The position numbers were made by a program, and so were the translations under genes. 64,000 bases of DNA from positions 28,194 through 92,193 of the forward strand of contig CACDVH010000004.1 in NCBI GenBank assembly GCA_902556205.1. Direction: 5' to 3'. Positions 47,040 through 56,829 of the stretch are shown here, in pieces. Origin of the DNA: an uncultured Gammaproteobacteria bacterium. GTDB lineage: Bacteria > Pseudomonadota > Gammaproteobacteria > PS1 > Pseudothioglobaceae. The notes below the pieces were generated by a model, which saw only the letters and a program-made list of their open reading frames with translations, did no database searches and was not told the origin of the DNA. Numbering within the stretch: the first letter of the stretch is position 1; each line of letters opens with the position of its first letter.

Positions 47040-47286
47040 AAAGCTGCTTTAACAATATAGTTCAATTTGAAATATAGTATCAACAATTAATGATTTTTCT
47101 TCATTCTTATAACTAATTGTTCTTTCATATATATCATTAGAAAGTTTCTATTTTTTAACCAATTTAAAGATAATTTTTATAGATTTGATGGACTACTTTC
47201 TATATACTCGTTCCTTGTAGGGATATAAAATTTCCTACTGGTAAAAACGGAGAGAGATTGATTAAACTAAAAAAGGAGATAATGTT

Positions 47287-48690
47287 TTGGAAGATCAAAT
47301 ATTAGCTTTAACGGCTGAAGTAGCCGCTATAAAAGGTGCTGCCGAGATCACAAACAGGATGTTTGCTGAGGCGTACTATTACATAACAATTCCTTTGATG
47401 GTTCTCATTCATGCTGGCTTCCTTCTCTATGAGATGGGTGCTACACGCTTGCAGAATGTACTATCATCGGGTGTTAAAAATTTACTCGCGTTCGCGTTTA
47501 CAATTGCTGCATGGTACCTATTTGGCTGGTGGTTCTACTGGGCCCTGCCAACTTGGCCATTAGACTTTAGTGCTGGTGCAGGCTATATGGAGATATCAGG
47601 TCTAGAGTATGCAAATGCTATTGCATGGGCTTGGGGCGATTCTGCTCAGTACATGGGACCAAATATGGGTGACAATGCGTCAGGTGTATTCTGGGGTGCT
47701 TTTGCTTTATTTGCTGCAACAACTGCGTCGATTGCCTCTGGTGCACTCATCGAGAGAATACAAACCGTAGGTTTTGTAATCTGTGCGGTTGTGCTCGGTA
47801 CTGCTGCTTGGGGTATTGCAGCGGCATGGGGATGGCACGCTGACGGATGGTTAGTCACTAAGTTTGGTTATCACGACTTTGGTGCTGCCGGACTTGTGCA
47901 CGCTGTTGCTGGATTCTTTGCGCTCGGTGTCCTCATTAACTTGGGACCACGTGTCGGAAAATTCAATGCTGACGGCTCTGCGAATCATCTTGCAGGTCAC
48001 AATATGCCACTTACAGTAACTGGCTTGATGCTAATTATTGTTGGATTCTTCGGATTCCTAATGGCTTGTATCATTCTGCCTGGTGAAGGCTGGAGTTGGT
48101 ATGGTGATAGAGCAACGACGATTTACGGAACTCCAATGACGCTTTCTGCTCTAGCATTTAACGTTCCTCTGGCTGCTGCTGGTGGAATTATTGGTGCTTG
48201 GGTTATGACTAGAGATCCTTTCTGGATGATGTCTGGCTGTCTAGCAGGTATTATTTCTGTAGCCTCGGGTCTTGATGTTTACTTTGGATCTACAGTACTA
48301 GCTGTTTCTATGCTTGCAGGTATTATCCTGAAGCCATGTGCAAACTGGCTAGAGGGTCTTGGTATCGATGATGCTGTTGGTTGTGTTACGGTTCACGGAA
48401 CGATTGGACTATTCGGGCTTGTTATGCTGGGTATCTTGGGTTCTGGTCTCCCAGGACTGGGTGCTTTTGCGCCAGAAGATACAGTAGCACTTAGCCTATT
48501 TGGCCAAATTGTTGGTGCAGTTGTAATGTTCTTGCTAGGTTTTGTTCCAGGATATGTTGTATCTTGGTTAGTTGACAAAGCTGGAATGTTGCGTATCCCA
48601 GACGCAGTTCAAGAAAGAGGACTTGATGCAGTGAAAGTACCTGCACAGGCATACCCTCAGGGTATGGCGAGTCCAGAATCTGAATCTTAA
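47287..48690 (+). CDS. amtB: Ammonium transporter AmtB
   Basis: 467 residues, eleven helices. Twin pore histidines: HDFGAAGLVHAVAGF (near 201) and CVTVHGTIGLFG (near 365). A phenylalanine gate lies in FWGAFALFAATTASIASGAL near 136, and the conserved NLLAFAFTIAAWYLFGWW near 65. The start is TTG at 47287 behind AAGGAG. No glnK/glnB gene is beside it; instead a 58-residue membrane ORF follows after 18 nt. Located between def and sucAB. Confidence 0.95.
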   Translation: MEDQILALTAEVAAIKGAAEITNRMFAEAYYYITIPLMVLIHAGFLLYEMGATRLQNVLSSGVKNLLAFAFTIAAWYLFGWWFYWALPTWPLDFSAGAGYMEISGLEYANAIAWAWGDSAQYMGPNMGDNASGVFWGAFALFAATTASIASGALIERIQTVGFVICAVVLGTAAWGIAAAWGWHADGWLVTKFGYHDFGAAGLVHAVAGFFALGVLINLGPRVGKFNADGSANHLAGHNMPLTVTGLMLIIVGFFGFLMACIILPGEGWSWYGDRATTIYGTPMTLSALAFNVPLAAAGGIIGAWVMTRDPFWMMSGCLAGIISVASGLDVYFGSTVLAVSMLAGIILKPCANWLEGLGIDDAVGCVTVHGTIGLFGLVMLGILGSGLPGLGAFAPEDTVALSLFGQIVGAVVMFLLGFVPGYVVSWLVDKAGMLRIPDAVQERGLDAVKVPAQAYPQGMASPESES

Positions 48691-48708
48691 TTATTAAGGA
48701 GAATTAAT

Positions 48709-48885
48709 ATGGGATATTTTGCTGAATCTTTTACAGAACTTTATAATGCCGATGGTTGGATGGACATGGGTATGTATATCGGTGCTGGTTCTTCAGGCGC
48801 TGGCTGGTGGACAGTGATTGCTACGGTAATGTTGGTAGGAGTCTTAGTTAAAGGCAACTCTGACGAGCAGGATCACTACAAGTAA
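48709..48885 (+). CDS. 58-residue small membrane protein downstream of amtB
   Basis: Begins MGYFAESFTELYNADGWMDM, continues GMYIGAGSSGAGWWTVIATV and one further hydrophobic stretch (MLVGVLVKG), and ends polar (NSDEQDHYK). One membrane helix. AAGGAG lies 7 nt before the ATG, and the gene is 18 nt after amtB and before a shared terminator, so it is co-transcribed. I do not recognise a family. It could be an accessory or regulatory peptide of AmtB. Confidence 0.6.
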   Translation: MGYFAESFTELYNADGWMDMGMYIGAGSSGAGWWTVIATVMLVGVLVKGNSDEQDHYK

Positions 48886-48908
48886 AATCTGTAAGAAGTA
48901 AAAAAACG

Positions 48909-48941
48909 AAAAGGGCGGTATGTAAATACCGCCCTTTTTTT
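48909..48941. terminator. Bidirectional terminator between the amtB unit and sucAB
   Basis: 13-bp perfect stem AAAAGGGCGGTAT / ATACCGCCCTTTT with a GTAA tetraloop, A-run before and T-run after. The strong symmetric structure serves both the rightward amtB transcript and the leftward sucAB transcript. Confidence 0.9.
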
Positions 48942-48961
48942 ATGTGTATTGGATTGAGAGT

Positions 48962-50089
48962 CTAAACCTTTAGTAATAGTCTTGCTGGATCCTCGAGCGC
49001 TTCCTTGATTGATATTAAAAATTGAACCGCCTCTTTGCCGTCAATAATTCGATGATCGTAAGACAAGGCAAGGTACATCATTGGTCTGATTACGACTTCA
49101 CCATCAACAACGACAGGGCGCTCTTGAGTTTTGTGCATCCCTAGAATCGCACTTTGCGGTGAATTTAAGATTGGCGTAGACATCAATGATCCAAAGACGC
49201 CTCCATTGCTAATAGTAAAGGTTCCGCCGCTCATCTCTTCGATTCCAAGCGTTCCATCTTGAGCACGGACTGCAAAATCTACAATGCCTTTCTCAATGTC
49301 GTGCATACCCATTTTATGGGCATCTCTAAGGACTGGGACAACCAGGCCTCGGTCTGATGACACTGCCACAGAAACGTCACAGTAGGCATGATAGACAATG
49401 TCCTCGCCATCGATATAGGCGTTGACCGTTGGAAACTTTTTGAGTGATTCTACCGCAGCCTTAACAAAGAAAGACATGAAGCCCAACTTGATAGAGTACT
49501 TCTTTTCAAAGGCCTCCTTATAGCTCGCTCGCATCGAGAGAATCTCGCTCATATCGACCTCATTAAAGGTAGTCAGCATGGCCGTGTTTTGCGTGGCTGA
49601 GTGAAGCTTGTTGGCGATCGTCTTTCGAATTCGGGTCATCGGAACCCTCTCTTCCATTCGATTCCCAGTTGGCTTTGGAGAAATGGGCTCAGGAGAAGGC
49701 TTAGGACTTTCGATAGGAGCCTCTCTTAATTCCTCCTTTAGTTGTGTCTCTCGCTCTTGAATTGTAGGCTCATTACTTTGTGAGGCAGGGCTTGTCGCCT
49801 CTTTTTCCTCAGGTTTATCTAAAGCCTCTGAAGATTTTGAATCTACCGAATCAGCCTCATCATCAATAAGACCCAGAACCTGCTGCTCAGATACAGTTTC
49901 TCCTTCTTCAGCTGTAATCTCACTTAGAACGCCAGACTCTTCTGCAGGAACCTCTAAAACCACTTTATCCGTCTCTATTTCAACAACCACATCGTCCAGT
50001 TCGACATAGTCACCTGGTTTCTTATGCCACGCGGCAACCGTTGCCTCAGTTATTGATTCTGGCAGAACAGGTACTTTTATTTCTTTCAT
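48962..50089 (-). CDS. sucB: 2-oxoglutarate dehydrogenase E2 (dihydrolipoyl succinyltransferase)
   Basis: 375 residues. Lipoyl domain with [14 protein letters not shown] (Lys44 modified) near 35-50, an acidic linker (80-145), a short peripheral-subunit-binding-like segment (about 145-165), and the catalytic domain with [37 protein letters not shown] and [20 protein letters not shown]. Forms the core of the oxoglutarate dehydrogenase complex. Its start overlaps the sucA stop by 4 nt. lpd and sucCD are not adjacent. Confidence 0.95.
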   Translation of the reverse strand: MKEIKVPVLPESITEATVAAWHKKPGDYVELDDVVVEIETDKVVLEVPAEESGVLSEITAEEGETVSEQQVLGLIDDEADSVDSKSSEALDKPEEKEATSPASQSNEPTIQERETQLKEELREAPIESPKPSPEPISPKPTGNRMEERVPMTRIRKTIANKLHSATQNTAMLTTFNEVDMSEILSMRASYKEAFEKKYSIKLGFMSFFVKAAVESLKKFPTVNAYIDGEDIVYHAYCDVSVAVSSDRGLVVPVLRDAHKMGMHDIEKGIVDFAVRAQDGTLGIEEMSGGTFTISNGGVFGSLMSTPILNSPQSAILGMHKTQERPVVVDGEVVIRPMMYLALSYDHRIIDGKEAVQFLISIKEALEDPARLLLKV

Positions 50090-52782
50090 TTTTTAACGCT
50101 CCTGGCTTTATCTATAGGCTGAATACCTAATGCTTTTTCAATGATATGGCTTTGATTGATGTTGTGAAGTCTGGCACTGCCTTCTGCAGGTGCAGCGTAG
50201 AGATCACGAGCAACAACATGAAGGGTTTGACCTTTGGTAAGGTTTCTCATAAAGTTATGTCTGGATGTGTACCATGCGCCTTGATTGATGGGCTCTTCTT
50301 GGCACCAAATAATGTCCTTGGCATTGGTAAACTTCTTAATTTCCAACGTGAGGGCTTCGTGAGGGAACGGGTAAAGCTGCTCGACTCTGAGAATTGCTAC
50401 GTTATTGAGCTGGTCATCTTGACGACGGGTGAGCAGTTCATAGAAAACCTTGCCGCTACAAAGAACGACTCGATCCACCTCCTTGGGTTTGATGTTGTCG
50501 TAGCGCTCTTCAATGACCACCTTAAATTTTTCATCTGTAAACCTAAAGAGAGGAGACGAGGCGAGTGGATTTCGAAGTAAGCTCTTTGGCGTCATGATAA
50601 TGAGCGGCGCTCGGTACTTTCTGAGGATTTGTCTTCTCATGAGATGAAATATCTGCGCAGCAGTCGATGGCACGCAGACCTGCATGTTGTGACTGGCACA
50701 AAGCTGAAGAAAACGCTCAAGTCGACCTGAGGAGTGCTCTGGGCCTTGTCCCTCAAGGCCGTGAGGCAGAAGCATAACGAGGTTTGAAAGGCGGCCCCAT
50801 TTGGCCTCTCCAGAGGATATAAACTGGTCAATGATAGCCTGTGCTCCGTTAACGAAGTCACCAAACTGGGCCTCCCAAATGACAAGTGACTCTGGATTCG
50901 CGGTAGCGTAACCATACTCAAATCCTAGAGCGGCCTCTTCGGATAAGATTGAATCAAAGATTTGAACCCGACCTTGTTTTTCACTGATGTGCTGAAGCGG
51001 GGTATAGTCTTCGTTTGCGAGTTGGTTGTGAAGCACTGCATTTCTATGAAAGAATGTCCCTCTTCCGCAGTCCTGACCGGTTAATCTGATCGGAACACCG
51101 TTCTCTGTCAGACTGGCATAGGCCAGAGTTTCAGCGAAACCCCAGTCAGCATTAATTTTTCCATCCGCCATTTTTTGCCTATCCTGCATTATTTTTTTAA
51201 CGCGTGGATGAATTTCAAATCCATCAGGAATTTTTTGAAGTTTTTTATTCAGATCCTTAATGTGCTTTTTACTAATGGCTGATTCATAAGGGTCGTGCCA
51301 AGTAACATCAAAGTAATCCGCCCAGAGCAGTTCCCAAGCCCTTTTGTTTTTGGGCTCTAAAATGTTGTAAGCAACTCGATTTCCATCCTTGAGTTCTTTG
51401 CGGTAATCCTTGACCATAGCGTCTACCTCGCTCTGAGTTATGACGCCTTGCTTCATCAAGGAGGCTGCATAATTGACTCTGGTGGTTGGTAGATTTCGAA
51501 TCGCCTCATACATGAGCGGCTGAGTTACCGCAGGCTCGTCAGCCTCATTATGCCCATGCCTTCGATAGCACATCAAATCAACAACGACATCCTTCTTGTA
51601 GCGCATCCGATAGTCCAGTGCTAGCTTTGTAATGTAGCTCACCATTTCAGGGTCTTCAGCGTTGACATGAAATACAGGCGCATTAATCATCTTAACCACA
51701 TCCGTGCAATAGTCGGTTGACCTGGCGTCATCCTGTTTGGAGGTTGTAAAGCCAATCTGGTTGTTAATAATGATGTGAACTGTTCCCTGAGTCCTGTAGC
51801 CTCTGGACTGAGACATGTTGAGTGTCTCCATGACCACCCCCTGTCCAGAGAAGGCGGCATCACCATGAATGAGAACTGGAAGAATTTGTTGCCTTTCTGA
51901 CTCGTCATTTTTATCTTGATGGTAACGCGCATAGCCTTCAATCACAGGATTCACCAGCTCCAGATGAGAGGGGTTAAACATCAGAGCAAGGTGAACATCT
52001 TTCTTTGAAGTTTGAATGTCTGACGAAAAGCCTTGGTGGTATTTAACATCACCCGTTTGTTTTTTACTGAGGCCAAGGTCACCTGCGAACTCCTTAAAAA
52101 GATTCTCTGCCCTTTTGCCCATAATATTGATGAGAACATTTAGCCTGCCTCTGTGAGCCATTCCAAGACAAATCCTCTTCATCGCGTGTTCACCCGAATG
52201 CTCAATCAAAACGTTCAGGAGCGGAATCAGGGTATCACTTCCCTCTAATGAAAATCGTTTTTGACCAACATACTTATTGTGAAGGAATTTCTCAAAGACC
52301 TCTGCAGCCGTGATTCTTTGGAGTAGCCATTTTTTGTATTCTGGAGTATTGTCCCTCTCCAGTGACATGGTTTCAATCTTGGTTTGAATCCACTTTCTTT
52401 CTTCGAGGTTTGGAATGTGCATATACTCAACGCCAAGGCTGCTGCAGTAGGTTTTGTTGAGCGAGTCAAATAGTTCTCTCAGTGTGTTGCAGTTTGGGCC
52501 TTGATAGGAGCCCATATCAAACGTTTTATCTAAATCCGACTCATTGAGTCCAAACTCTTCTAAAGTGAAGGGAGGAGTTGAGTGGTGCCTAGGCCTTTGA
52601 AGAGGGTCTAACTTAGCTCTTAAATGACCTGAGAATCGAAACGCATAGATGAGTCTTAAAACGCCAAGTTGGGCAGCACTTTGAGTTGGCCTAGTCTGGG
52701 TTACATTTGATTCAAAATTCGATTCGCCATAACTGATAAAGCGACTGACCACATCCTCATGCGAGTTAGAATTCTCTTTCAT
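50086..52782 (-). CDS. sucA: 2-oxoglutarate dehydrogenase E1 component
   Basis: 898 residues. Thiamine-diphosphate motif in [21 protein letters not shown] near 295, [10 protein letters not shown] near 331, [10 protein letters not shown] and [21 protein letters not shown] near 395. The Transketolase-like second half has [45 protein letters not shown] and the C-terminal [15 protein letters not shown]. The enzyme decarboxylates 2-oxoglutarate in the TCA cycle. A complete TCA cycle supports heterotrophy or mixotrophy. Confidence 0.97.
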   Translation of the reverse strand: MKENSNSHEDVVSRFISYGESNFESNVTQTRPTQSAAQLGVLRLIYAFRFSGHLRAKLDPLQRPRHHSTPPFTLEEFGLNESDLDKTFDMGSYQGPNCNTLRELFDSLNKTYCSSLGVEYMHIPNLEERKWIQTKIETMSLERDNTPEYKKWLLQRITAAEVFEKFLHNKYVGQKRFSLEGSDTLIPLLNVLIEHSGEHAMKRICLGMAHRGRLNVLINIMGKRAENLFKEFAGDLGLSKKQTGDVKYHQGFSSDIQTSKKDVHLALMFNPSHLELVNPVIEGYARYHQDKNDESERQQILPVLIHGDAAFSGQGVVMETLNMSQSRGYRTQGTVHIIINNQIGFTTSKQDDARSTDYCTDVVKMINAPVFHVNAEDPEMVSYITKLALDYRMRYKKDVVVDLMCYRRHGHNEADEPAVTQPLMYEAIRNLPTTRVNYAASLMKQGVITQSEVDAMVKDYRKELKDGNRVAYNILEPKNKRAWELLWADYFDVTWHDPYESAISKKHIKDLNKKLQKIPDGFEIHPRVKKIMQDRQKMADGKINADWGFAETLAYASLTENGVPIRLTGQDCGRGTFFHRNAVLHNQLANEDYTPLQHISEKQGRVQIFDSILSEEAALGFEYGYATANPESLVIWEAQFGDFVNGAQAIIDQFISSGEAKWGRLSNLVMLLPHGLEGQGPEHSSGRLERFLQLCASHNMQVCVPSTAAQIFHLMRRQILRKYRAPLIIMTPKSLLRNPLASSPLFRFTDEKFKVVIEERYDNIKPKEVDRVVLCSGKVFYELLTRRQDDQLNNVAILRVEQLYPFPHEALTLEIKKFTNAKDIIWCQEEPINQGAWYTSRHNFMRNLTKGQTLHVVARDLYAAPAEGSARLHNINQSHIIEKALGIQPIDKARSVKK

Positions 52783-53199
52783 TATTCCTTTGATTTATGG
52801 AGGGAGATTTGTGACACTTTTTAATTTTGTGATACAGGTGAGATTCGCTAATCGTGCTGATTATTAGCATGCAATTTTGCATTTGCTGTTTAATTAAAAT
52901 GTTCACAATTTGTGAGTTCAATTTTTTAAGTCAAATTATATAGAGATTAGCTACTCCCATTGGTTAATTATTGAAAAATTTGTATTACAAATTGTAGGGA
53001 ATTTTAGATAAAAAAAATAAAACTTAGATGTAGATTTTGAATTATTTTCTATTTAGAAAAGGATATAGAGAAAAGAATTATCCAAAATGACTAAAGCTCA
53101 GATAAAAAATTCCTTAATAAAAAGCCAAGTATGAGTCTAATTTAATAATTAGTAAAATCTTTTTTAAAATTTTAATGAGACTCAATCAAATCATTTTAG
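52783..53199. promoter_or_regulatory. 417-nt intergenic region with two palindromes (divergent sucA / methyltransferase promoters)
   Basis: No ORF is seen. It holds two perfect-arm palindromes: TCACAATTTGTGA at 52903-52915 (odd-centred) and ATGCAATTTTGCAT at 52869-52882, both close to the sucA side. The 53050-53199 part is very A+T-rich and must hold the promoter of the rightward methyltransferase gene. The palindromes are candidate operators of sucAB. Confidence 0.4.
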
Positions 53200-54216
53200 A
53201 TGAATAATTTTTTAAAAATCCTTGAAGAAAAAAGTCACATTCTGGCTGATGGGGCAACTGGAACGAATTTGTTTGCGATGGGTCTTGAGACCGGAGATCC
53301 TCCGGAGCCATGGAATGTTGATCATAAAGATCGAATACGCGCTTTACATCAAGGGTTTGTTGATGCTGGATCAGATTTATTCTTAACCAATAGTTTTGGC
53401 GGTACATCTTTTAGACTCAAATTACATAGTCTTGAAAAGAGGGTTTTTGAACTCAACAAAGCGGCAGGACTGATTGCCAGAGAGGTGGCAGATCAGGCTA
53501 ACAGGCGAGTCATTGTTGCAGGAGCAATGGGACCTACCGGTGAGATGATTGAGCCTCATGGGCTGATGACTCCGAAGGAGGCAGCGGATGCGTTTAAAGC
53601 TCAAGCGGAGGGCCTTGCAGAGGGAGGCGTTGATGTGCTCTGGCTTGAGACCATGTACGCTATGGAAGAGTTAGAAGCTGCAATGGAAGCGGTCAAGGAT
53701 ATTGGGCTTCCAGTCTGTGCAACAATGAGTTTTGATACTGCAGGAAAAACGATGATGGGTATTACCCCCTCCAACCTTGCCAAAAGATCTAAGGATTTAA
53801 ATCTGAGTGGGTTCGGAGCTAACTGCGGTATTGGAGCGCCAGATCTGTTGGCAACCATTAATGATATTTCAAAAAATGTTGATCCCGGTACGGTTGTTAT
53901 TTCAAAAGCCAACTGCGGCATTCCAGAGTTTGTTGACGGCAGTATTATTTACTCAGGAACAGAAGAGCTAATGTCGCAGTATGTTCAGATAGCTATGAAC
54001 TCTGGCGCCAAGATTATTGGGGGTTGCTGCGGAACCAGTTTTGATCATGTCAGGGCCATGCGAAAAGCAATGGATCAACATAGTGTTTCGCCGCCGCCAA
54101 CGCTTCAAGAAATTGAGGAAAGGGTTGGCGTAATGTCCGAGGGGTCAAGATCGATCTTTCAGGGCGACGACTCGAAGCCCACAAAGCAGAGAAGAAGTAG
54201 GCGCTTGAGAGTTTAA
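53200..54216 (+). CDS. Homocysteine S-methyltransferase, betaine-type (BHMT/MmuM family)
   Basis: 338 residues. TIM barrel with LADGATGTNLFAMGLETGD, TNSFGGTSFRL, MGPTGEMIEPHG and the zinc-binding cysteines Cys209 (GFGANCG) and Cys276-Cys277 (GGCCGTS). It moves a methyl group to homocysteine to give methionine. Beside a methylamine pathway the donor is probably glycine betaine, which also yields dimethylglycine, but S-methylmethionine-type donors are possible. The basic tail (KQRRSRRLRV) is a common mark of this marine subfamily. Confidence 0.85.
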   Translation: MNNFLKILEEKSHILADGATGTNLFAMGLETGDPPEPWNVDHKDRIRALHQGFVDAGSDLFLTNSFGGTSFRLKLHSLEKRVFELNKAAGLIAREVADQANRRVIVAGAMGPTGEMIEPHGLMTPKEAADAFKAQAEGLAEGGVDVLWLETMYAMEELEAAMEAVKDIGLPVCATMSFDTAGKTMMGITPSNLAKRSKDLNLSGFGANCGIGAPDLLATINDISKNVDPGTVVISKANCGIPEFVDGSIIYSGTEELMSQYVQIAMNSGAKIIGGCCGTSFDHVRAMRKAMDQHSVSPPPTLQEIEERVGVMSEGSRSIFQGDDSKPTKQRRSRRLRV

Positions 54217-54308
54217 TTCAATATTTCTCATTCGTTAATGTTCAATTCCTCAATCTAGTAATTTTCCTTGTAGTATAATTTTTTTTATTCTAAGTAAATT
54301 ATTGTATT

Positions 54309-54959
54309 GTGGCAGCTACAAAAAAACCAATGCCTAAAGAGAAGGGCGTTTCCATTATCAATAAAAACCTTCCAAGCTTTGGAAGTGATAAGCAGTTGGA
54401 GGCCTCTATAGGAAAGCAGGTGCGTATGGCAAGAAAGAATGCCGGCGTGACTCTTCAGCAGCTATCAAAACAGTCGCTTCTCTCTGCCAGTATGCTCTCA
54501 AAAATAGAGAACGGTCAGATTAGTGCATCACTTAAAACAATACAGTTGATCTGTCACGCTCTTAATATTTCTATCACCTCCTTATTTAAGCAGCATGATA
54601 AAGATGTCGAGCCGACTTTCATCAAGTCAGGTAATGGGTTAACGATAGAGAGAGCAGGCTCAGATGAGAGTCGACACTATCAATTATTAGGGCACACGGT
54701 TGGTGGGTCATTAAAGGTTGAGCCGTGTTTAATTACAATAACGTCAAGAGATTATGAGTTTCCTGAATTCCAGCATAAGGGTGTAGAGTTTATCTACATG
54801 CTCAAAGGCCAGATGGATTATTTTTATGGGAGCAAGGTCTACCATTTCAAAAAAGGGGACTCGCTGTATTTTGATTCCGATACTCCGCATGGCCCAAAAA
54901 AGATCATCAGTGATGAGTGCCAGTTTCTGACTATCATCTCTTCTAATGCAACTGACTGA
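54309..54959 (+). CDS. XRE-family regulator with cupin domain
   Basis: 216 residues, GTG start. A flexible basic N-terminus is followed by a helix-turn-helix (IGKQVRMARKNAGVTLQQLS, then LSASMLSKIENGQISASLKTI; residues about 36-90) and a C-terminal cupin (EFPEFQHKGVEFIYMLKGQM and YHFKKGDSLYFDSDTPHGPKK; about 140-205). HTH-cupin regulators often respond to small metabolites such as polyamines or betaine and control neighbouring catabolic genes. It lies between the methyltransferase and gmaS, in the same direction. Confidence 0.9.
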   Translation: MAATKKPMPKEKGVSIINKNLPSFGSDKQLEASIGKQVRMARKNAGVTLQQLSKQSLLSASMLSKIENGQISASLKTIQLICHALNISITSLFKQHDKDVEPTFIKSGNGLTIERAGSDESRHYQLLGHTVGGSLKVEPCLITITSRDYEFPEFQHKGVEFIYMLKGQMDYFYGSKVYHFKKGDSLYFDSDTPHGPKKIISDECQFLTIISSNATD

Positions 54960-55107
54960 TTGCGCTCTATAAATTGTTAGTCCGTTTTTAATCAAAATAA
55001 TATCCTTCCTTAAAACAAAACTTTTTCAGTTTTTTTTCATGTTTTGTTATAAAAAATTAGAAGAAAATCAAGACTTTATTTAATTTCTTTAAAATAAAAA
55101 AAATTTC
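54960..55107. other. A+T-rich spacer between the HTH-cupin gene and gmaS promoter
   Basis: No ORF. AACAAAAC (55014-55021) and GTTTTGTT (55041-55048) form an 8-bp inverted repeat with a 19-nt loop; this could be the terminator of the regulator gene or an operator upstream of the -35. No other signal seen. Confidence 0.35.
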
Positions 55108-55137
55108 TTGACAATGGAATATCAAAAGGAGTATACT
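55108..55137 (+). promoter_or_regulatory. Predicted sigma-70 promoter of gmaS
   Basis: Perfect -35 TTGACA (55108-55113) and -10 TATACT (55132-55137, five of six) with 18-nt spacing. This puts the transcription start near 55144 and about 180 nt of leader before the gene, exactly at the first base of the leader helix. Confidence 0.75.
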
Positions 55138-55143
55138 CAAACA

Positions 55144-55226
55144 CAATTTACTGAAACCCTACTTTTTTAGGGTCATAAAATTGAATCATGTTTGGAATAA
55201 TTTATCAATTGTTAATCAGTAAATTG
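55144..55226 (+). ncRNA. Candidate structured leader RNA (three-way junction) of gmaS
   Basis: From the predicted start, CAATTTACTGA (55144-55154) pairs perfectly with TCAGTAAATTG (55216-55226), an 11-bp closing helix P1. Inside, ACCCTA (55156-55161) pairs with TAGGGT (55168-55173) as P2, and AATTGA (55179-55184) with TCAATT (55205-55210) as P3 around a 20-nt loop. P1, P2 and P3 meet in a small three-way junction with short joining strands, the usual shape of a metabolite-sensing or protein-binding leader. It does not match the glutamine or glycine riboswitch sequences I can recall. Position before a glutamine-synthetase-type gene suggests sensing of methylamine, glutamine or a gamma-glutamyl product. 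Confidence 0.55.
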
Positions 55227-55282
55227 TCTGGTTTTTATTTGGGTTAATTAATTACGAATCTAAATAAAGTCTACTAGGGGGC

Positions 55283-55311
55283 AAATCTTAAAAAGATTTT
55301 TTTTATTTTTT
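55283..55311 (+). promoter_or_regulatory. Weak terminator-like hairpin just before the gmaS ribosome binding site
   Basis: AAATCTT (55283-55289), an AAA loop, AAGATTT (55293-55299), then TTTTTATTTTT. It has only one G-C pair, so it is weak alone. Its placement after the P1-P3 element and before GGAGAG (55312-55317) is what a transcription-attenuation switch would have. A TAGGG at 55275-55279 could compete for the 5' arm of P2, a possible alternative fold. Confidence 0.35.
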
Positions 55312-55323
55312 CGGAGAGATTAA

Positions 55324-56802
55324 ATGACAGATTTAGAACAACACGTTAATGAACCTGGACGCGATAAACTTGTAAAAGAAGTAAAAGCTAAAATCGATGC
55401 TTTAGGTGTTACATATGTATACTATCAATTTGTATCAGTTACCGGTCGTATTGTAGGAAAAGGTATTCCCGCACGTCACTGGGAAAGACTAGCTGAGAAA
55501 GGATTTCAATTGGTTTATGGCTCAACCGCGAACTTATTTGTTGATCGCCATGGAAGCTACATTGGTTATGGTCCAGAATCATCAGAACTGGTTGGCATTC
55601 CTGACCCAGATACGTTCTGCCAACTTCCATGGGACAAGAGAGTTGCTAGAGTTTTTTGTAGACTTTATAGAAACCGTGAAGAGCGCGATAACCCGGGTGC
55701 AGCATTAACTTCTGATTGCAGAGGAAATCTCTACAGACAACATAAGGAATTCCAAGACCAGTATGGTTTAGATATGCGCTGCGGTACTGAGCCCGAAATG
55801 ATGTGGCTTAAGCGTGGTGAAGATGGAGGTACAAATGGCGGAGTGACTAAGCCTAACTGTTACCATATTGATCAATTTGAAGAACTTCGTCCAGTTTTCA
55901 TGAAGGTGATTGAGTATTCTGAGCAGATGGGTCTTGATATTATCCAGGGTGATCACGAAGATGCTCCAGGTCAGTTAGAGCTTAATACTCAGTTCGATGA
56001 CGTTTTAAGGAATGCGGATCGTTTAACGACCTATCGTCAAATTTGTGCCCAGGTCGCTCGTGAGTTTGGATTGATTGCATGCTTTATGAGTAAACCATTT
56101 ATGGGTGTTTCGGCTTCGGGCTGTCACCATAATATGTCATTGTGGAAGGGTGGTAAAGATGTGTTCCATCCAGAAATTGCGGCAGGAGATGGTGAGCTTC
56201 CTGGGATGCCAGGTGTCTTTACCTATAAAGAGGGTGGTGAAAATACATTTATGCCGGATCCATCTATTGATGAAAAAATGCCGGGTCCAATTGGTCTGAA
56301 TTCAATCGGCGGTGTGATTAAGCATTTACCAGCACTGACATCCATCGGCTCTTCAACAGTGAACTCATACAGAAGATTATGGGATACAGGATTCTGGGCC
56401 CCAATTTTTGCTGACTGGGGTTACCAAAACAGAACTTGTGCGCTTCGTGTTTCTGCTCCAGGTCGTTTTGAGTACCGTTCGGTTGACTCAATGGTTAATC
56501 CATATCTAATGGGCTCTGCGCTTCTTAAAGCGATGGGTGATGGAATCGATAACAATATCGATGCAGGTGAAGCTGAAGAAAGAAATATTTACGAAGCGAT
56601 GGAGGCAGGTAAAGATGTTAAGAAGTTACCTATGTCGCTTGGCGATGCAATGACTGAGCTTGCAAATGATGAGGTCATCAAATCGGCTATGCCAGATGAG
56701 ATGTATAAGGTTTACCACCATTACAAGACTGATGAGTGGGAGCGTTTCAATCATACGGTTACAGATTGGGATATTGAAACTTATTTGGACTGCTTGCCTT
56801 AG
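55324..56802 (+). CDS. gmaS: Gamma-glutamylmethylamide synthetase (GmaS; glutamine-synthetase family)
   Basis: 492 residues of the GlnT/GS family. Visible metal- and substrate-site motifs: GTEPEMM (near 154), GDHEDAPGQLELN (near 209), GCHHNMSLW (near 266), NSYRRLW and APGRFEYRS near 380. Together with mgsABC just downstream this favours GmaS, which joins methylamine to glutamate with ATP to give gamma-glutamylmethylamide, over ordinary GS. GmaS of model methylotrophs is, from memory, nearer 440 residues; the extra length lies mainly in the N-terminus and a loop with GGDGEL-like AAGDGELPG. A plain glutamine synthetase of the GlnT type remains possible. Confidence 0.78.
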   Translation: MTDLEQHVNEPGRDKLVKEVKAKIDALGVTYVYYQFVSVTGRIVGKGIPARHWERLAEKGFQLVYGSTANLFVDRHGSYIGYGPESSELVGIPDPDTFCQLPWDKRVARVFCRLYRNREERDNPGAALTSDCRGNLYRQHKEFQDQYGLDMRCGTEPEMMWLKRGEDGGTNGGVTKPNCYHIDQFEELRPVFMKVIEYSEQMGLDIIQGDHEDAPGQLELNTQFDDVLRNADRLTTYRQICAQVAREFGLIACFMSKPFMGVSASGCHHNMSLWKGGKDVFHPEIAAGDGELPGMPGVFTYKEGGENTFMPDPSIDEKMPGPIGLNSIGGVIKHLPALTSIGSSTVNSYRRLWDTGFWAPIFADWGYQNRTCALRVSAPGRFEYRSVDSMVNPYLMGSALLKAMGDGIDNNIDAGEAEERNIYEAMEAGKDVKKLPMSLGDAMTELANDEVIKSAMPDEMYKVYHHYKTDEWERFNHTVTDWDIETYLDCLP

Positions 56803-56829
56803 GCTAGTTTCGTTTAAGTTAATTTAGAG

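Noticed and set aside
55144..55323. Glutamine or glycine riboswitch before gmaS
   Set aside because: The conserved sequence blocks of those classes, as far as I recall them, are not present; only the helix layout is riboswitch-like.
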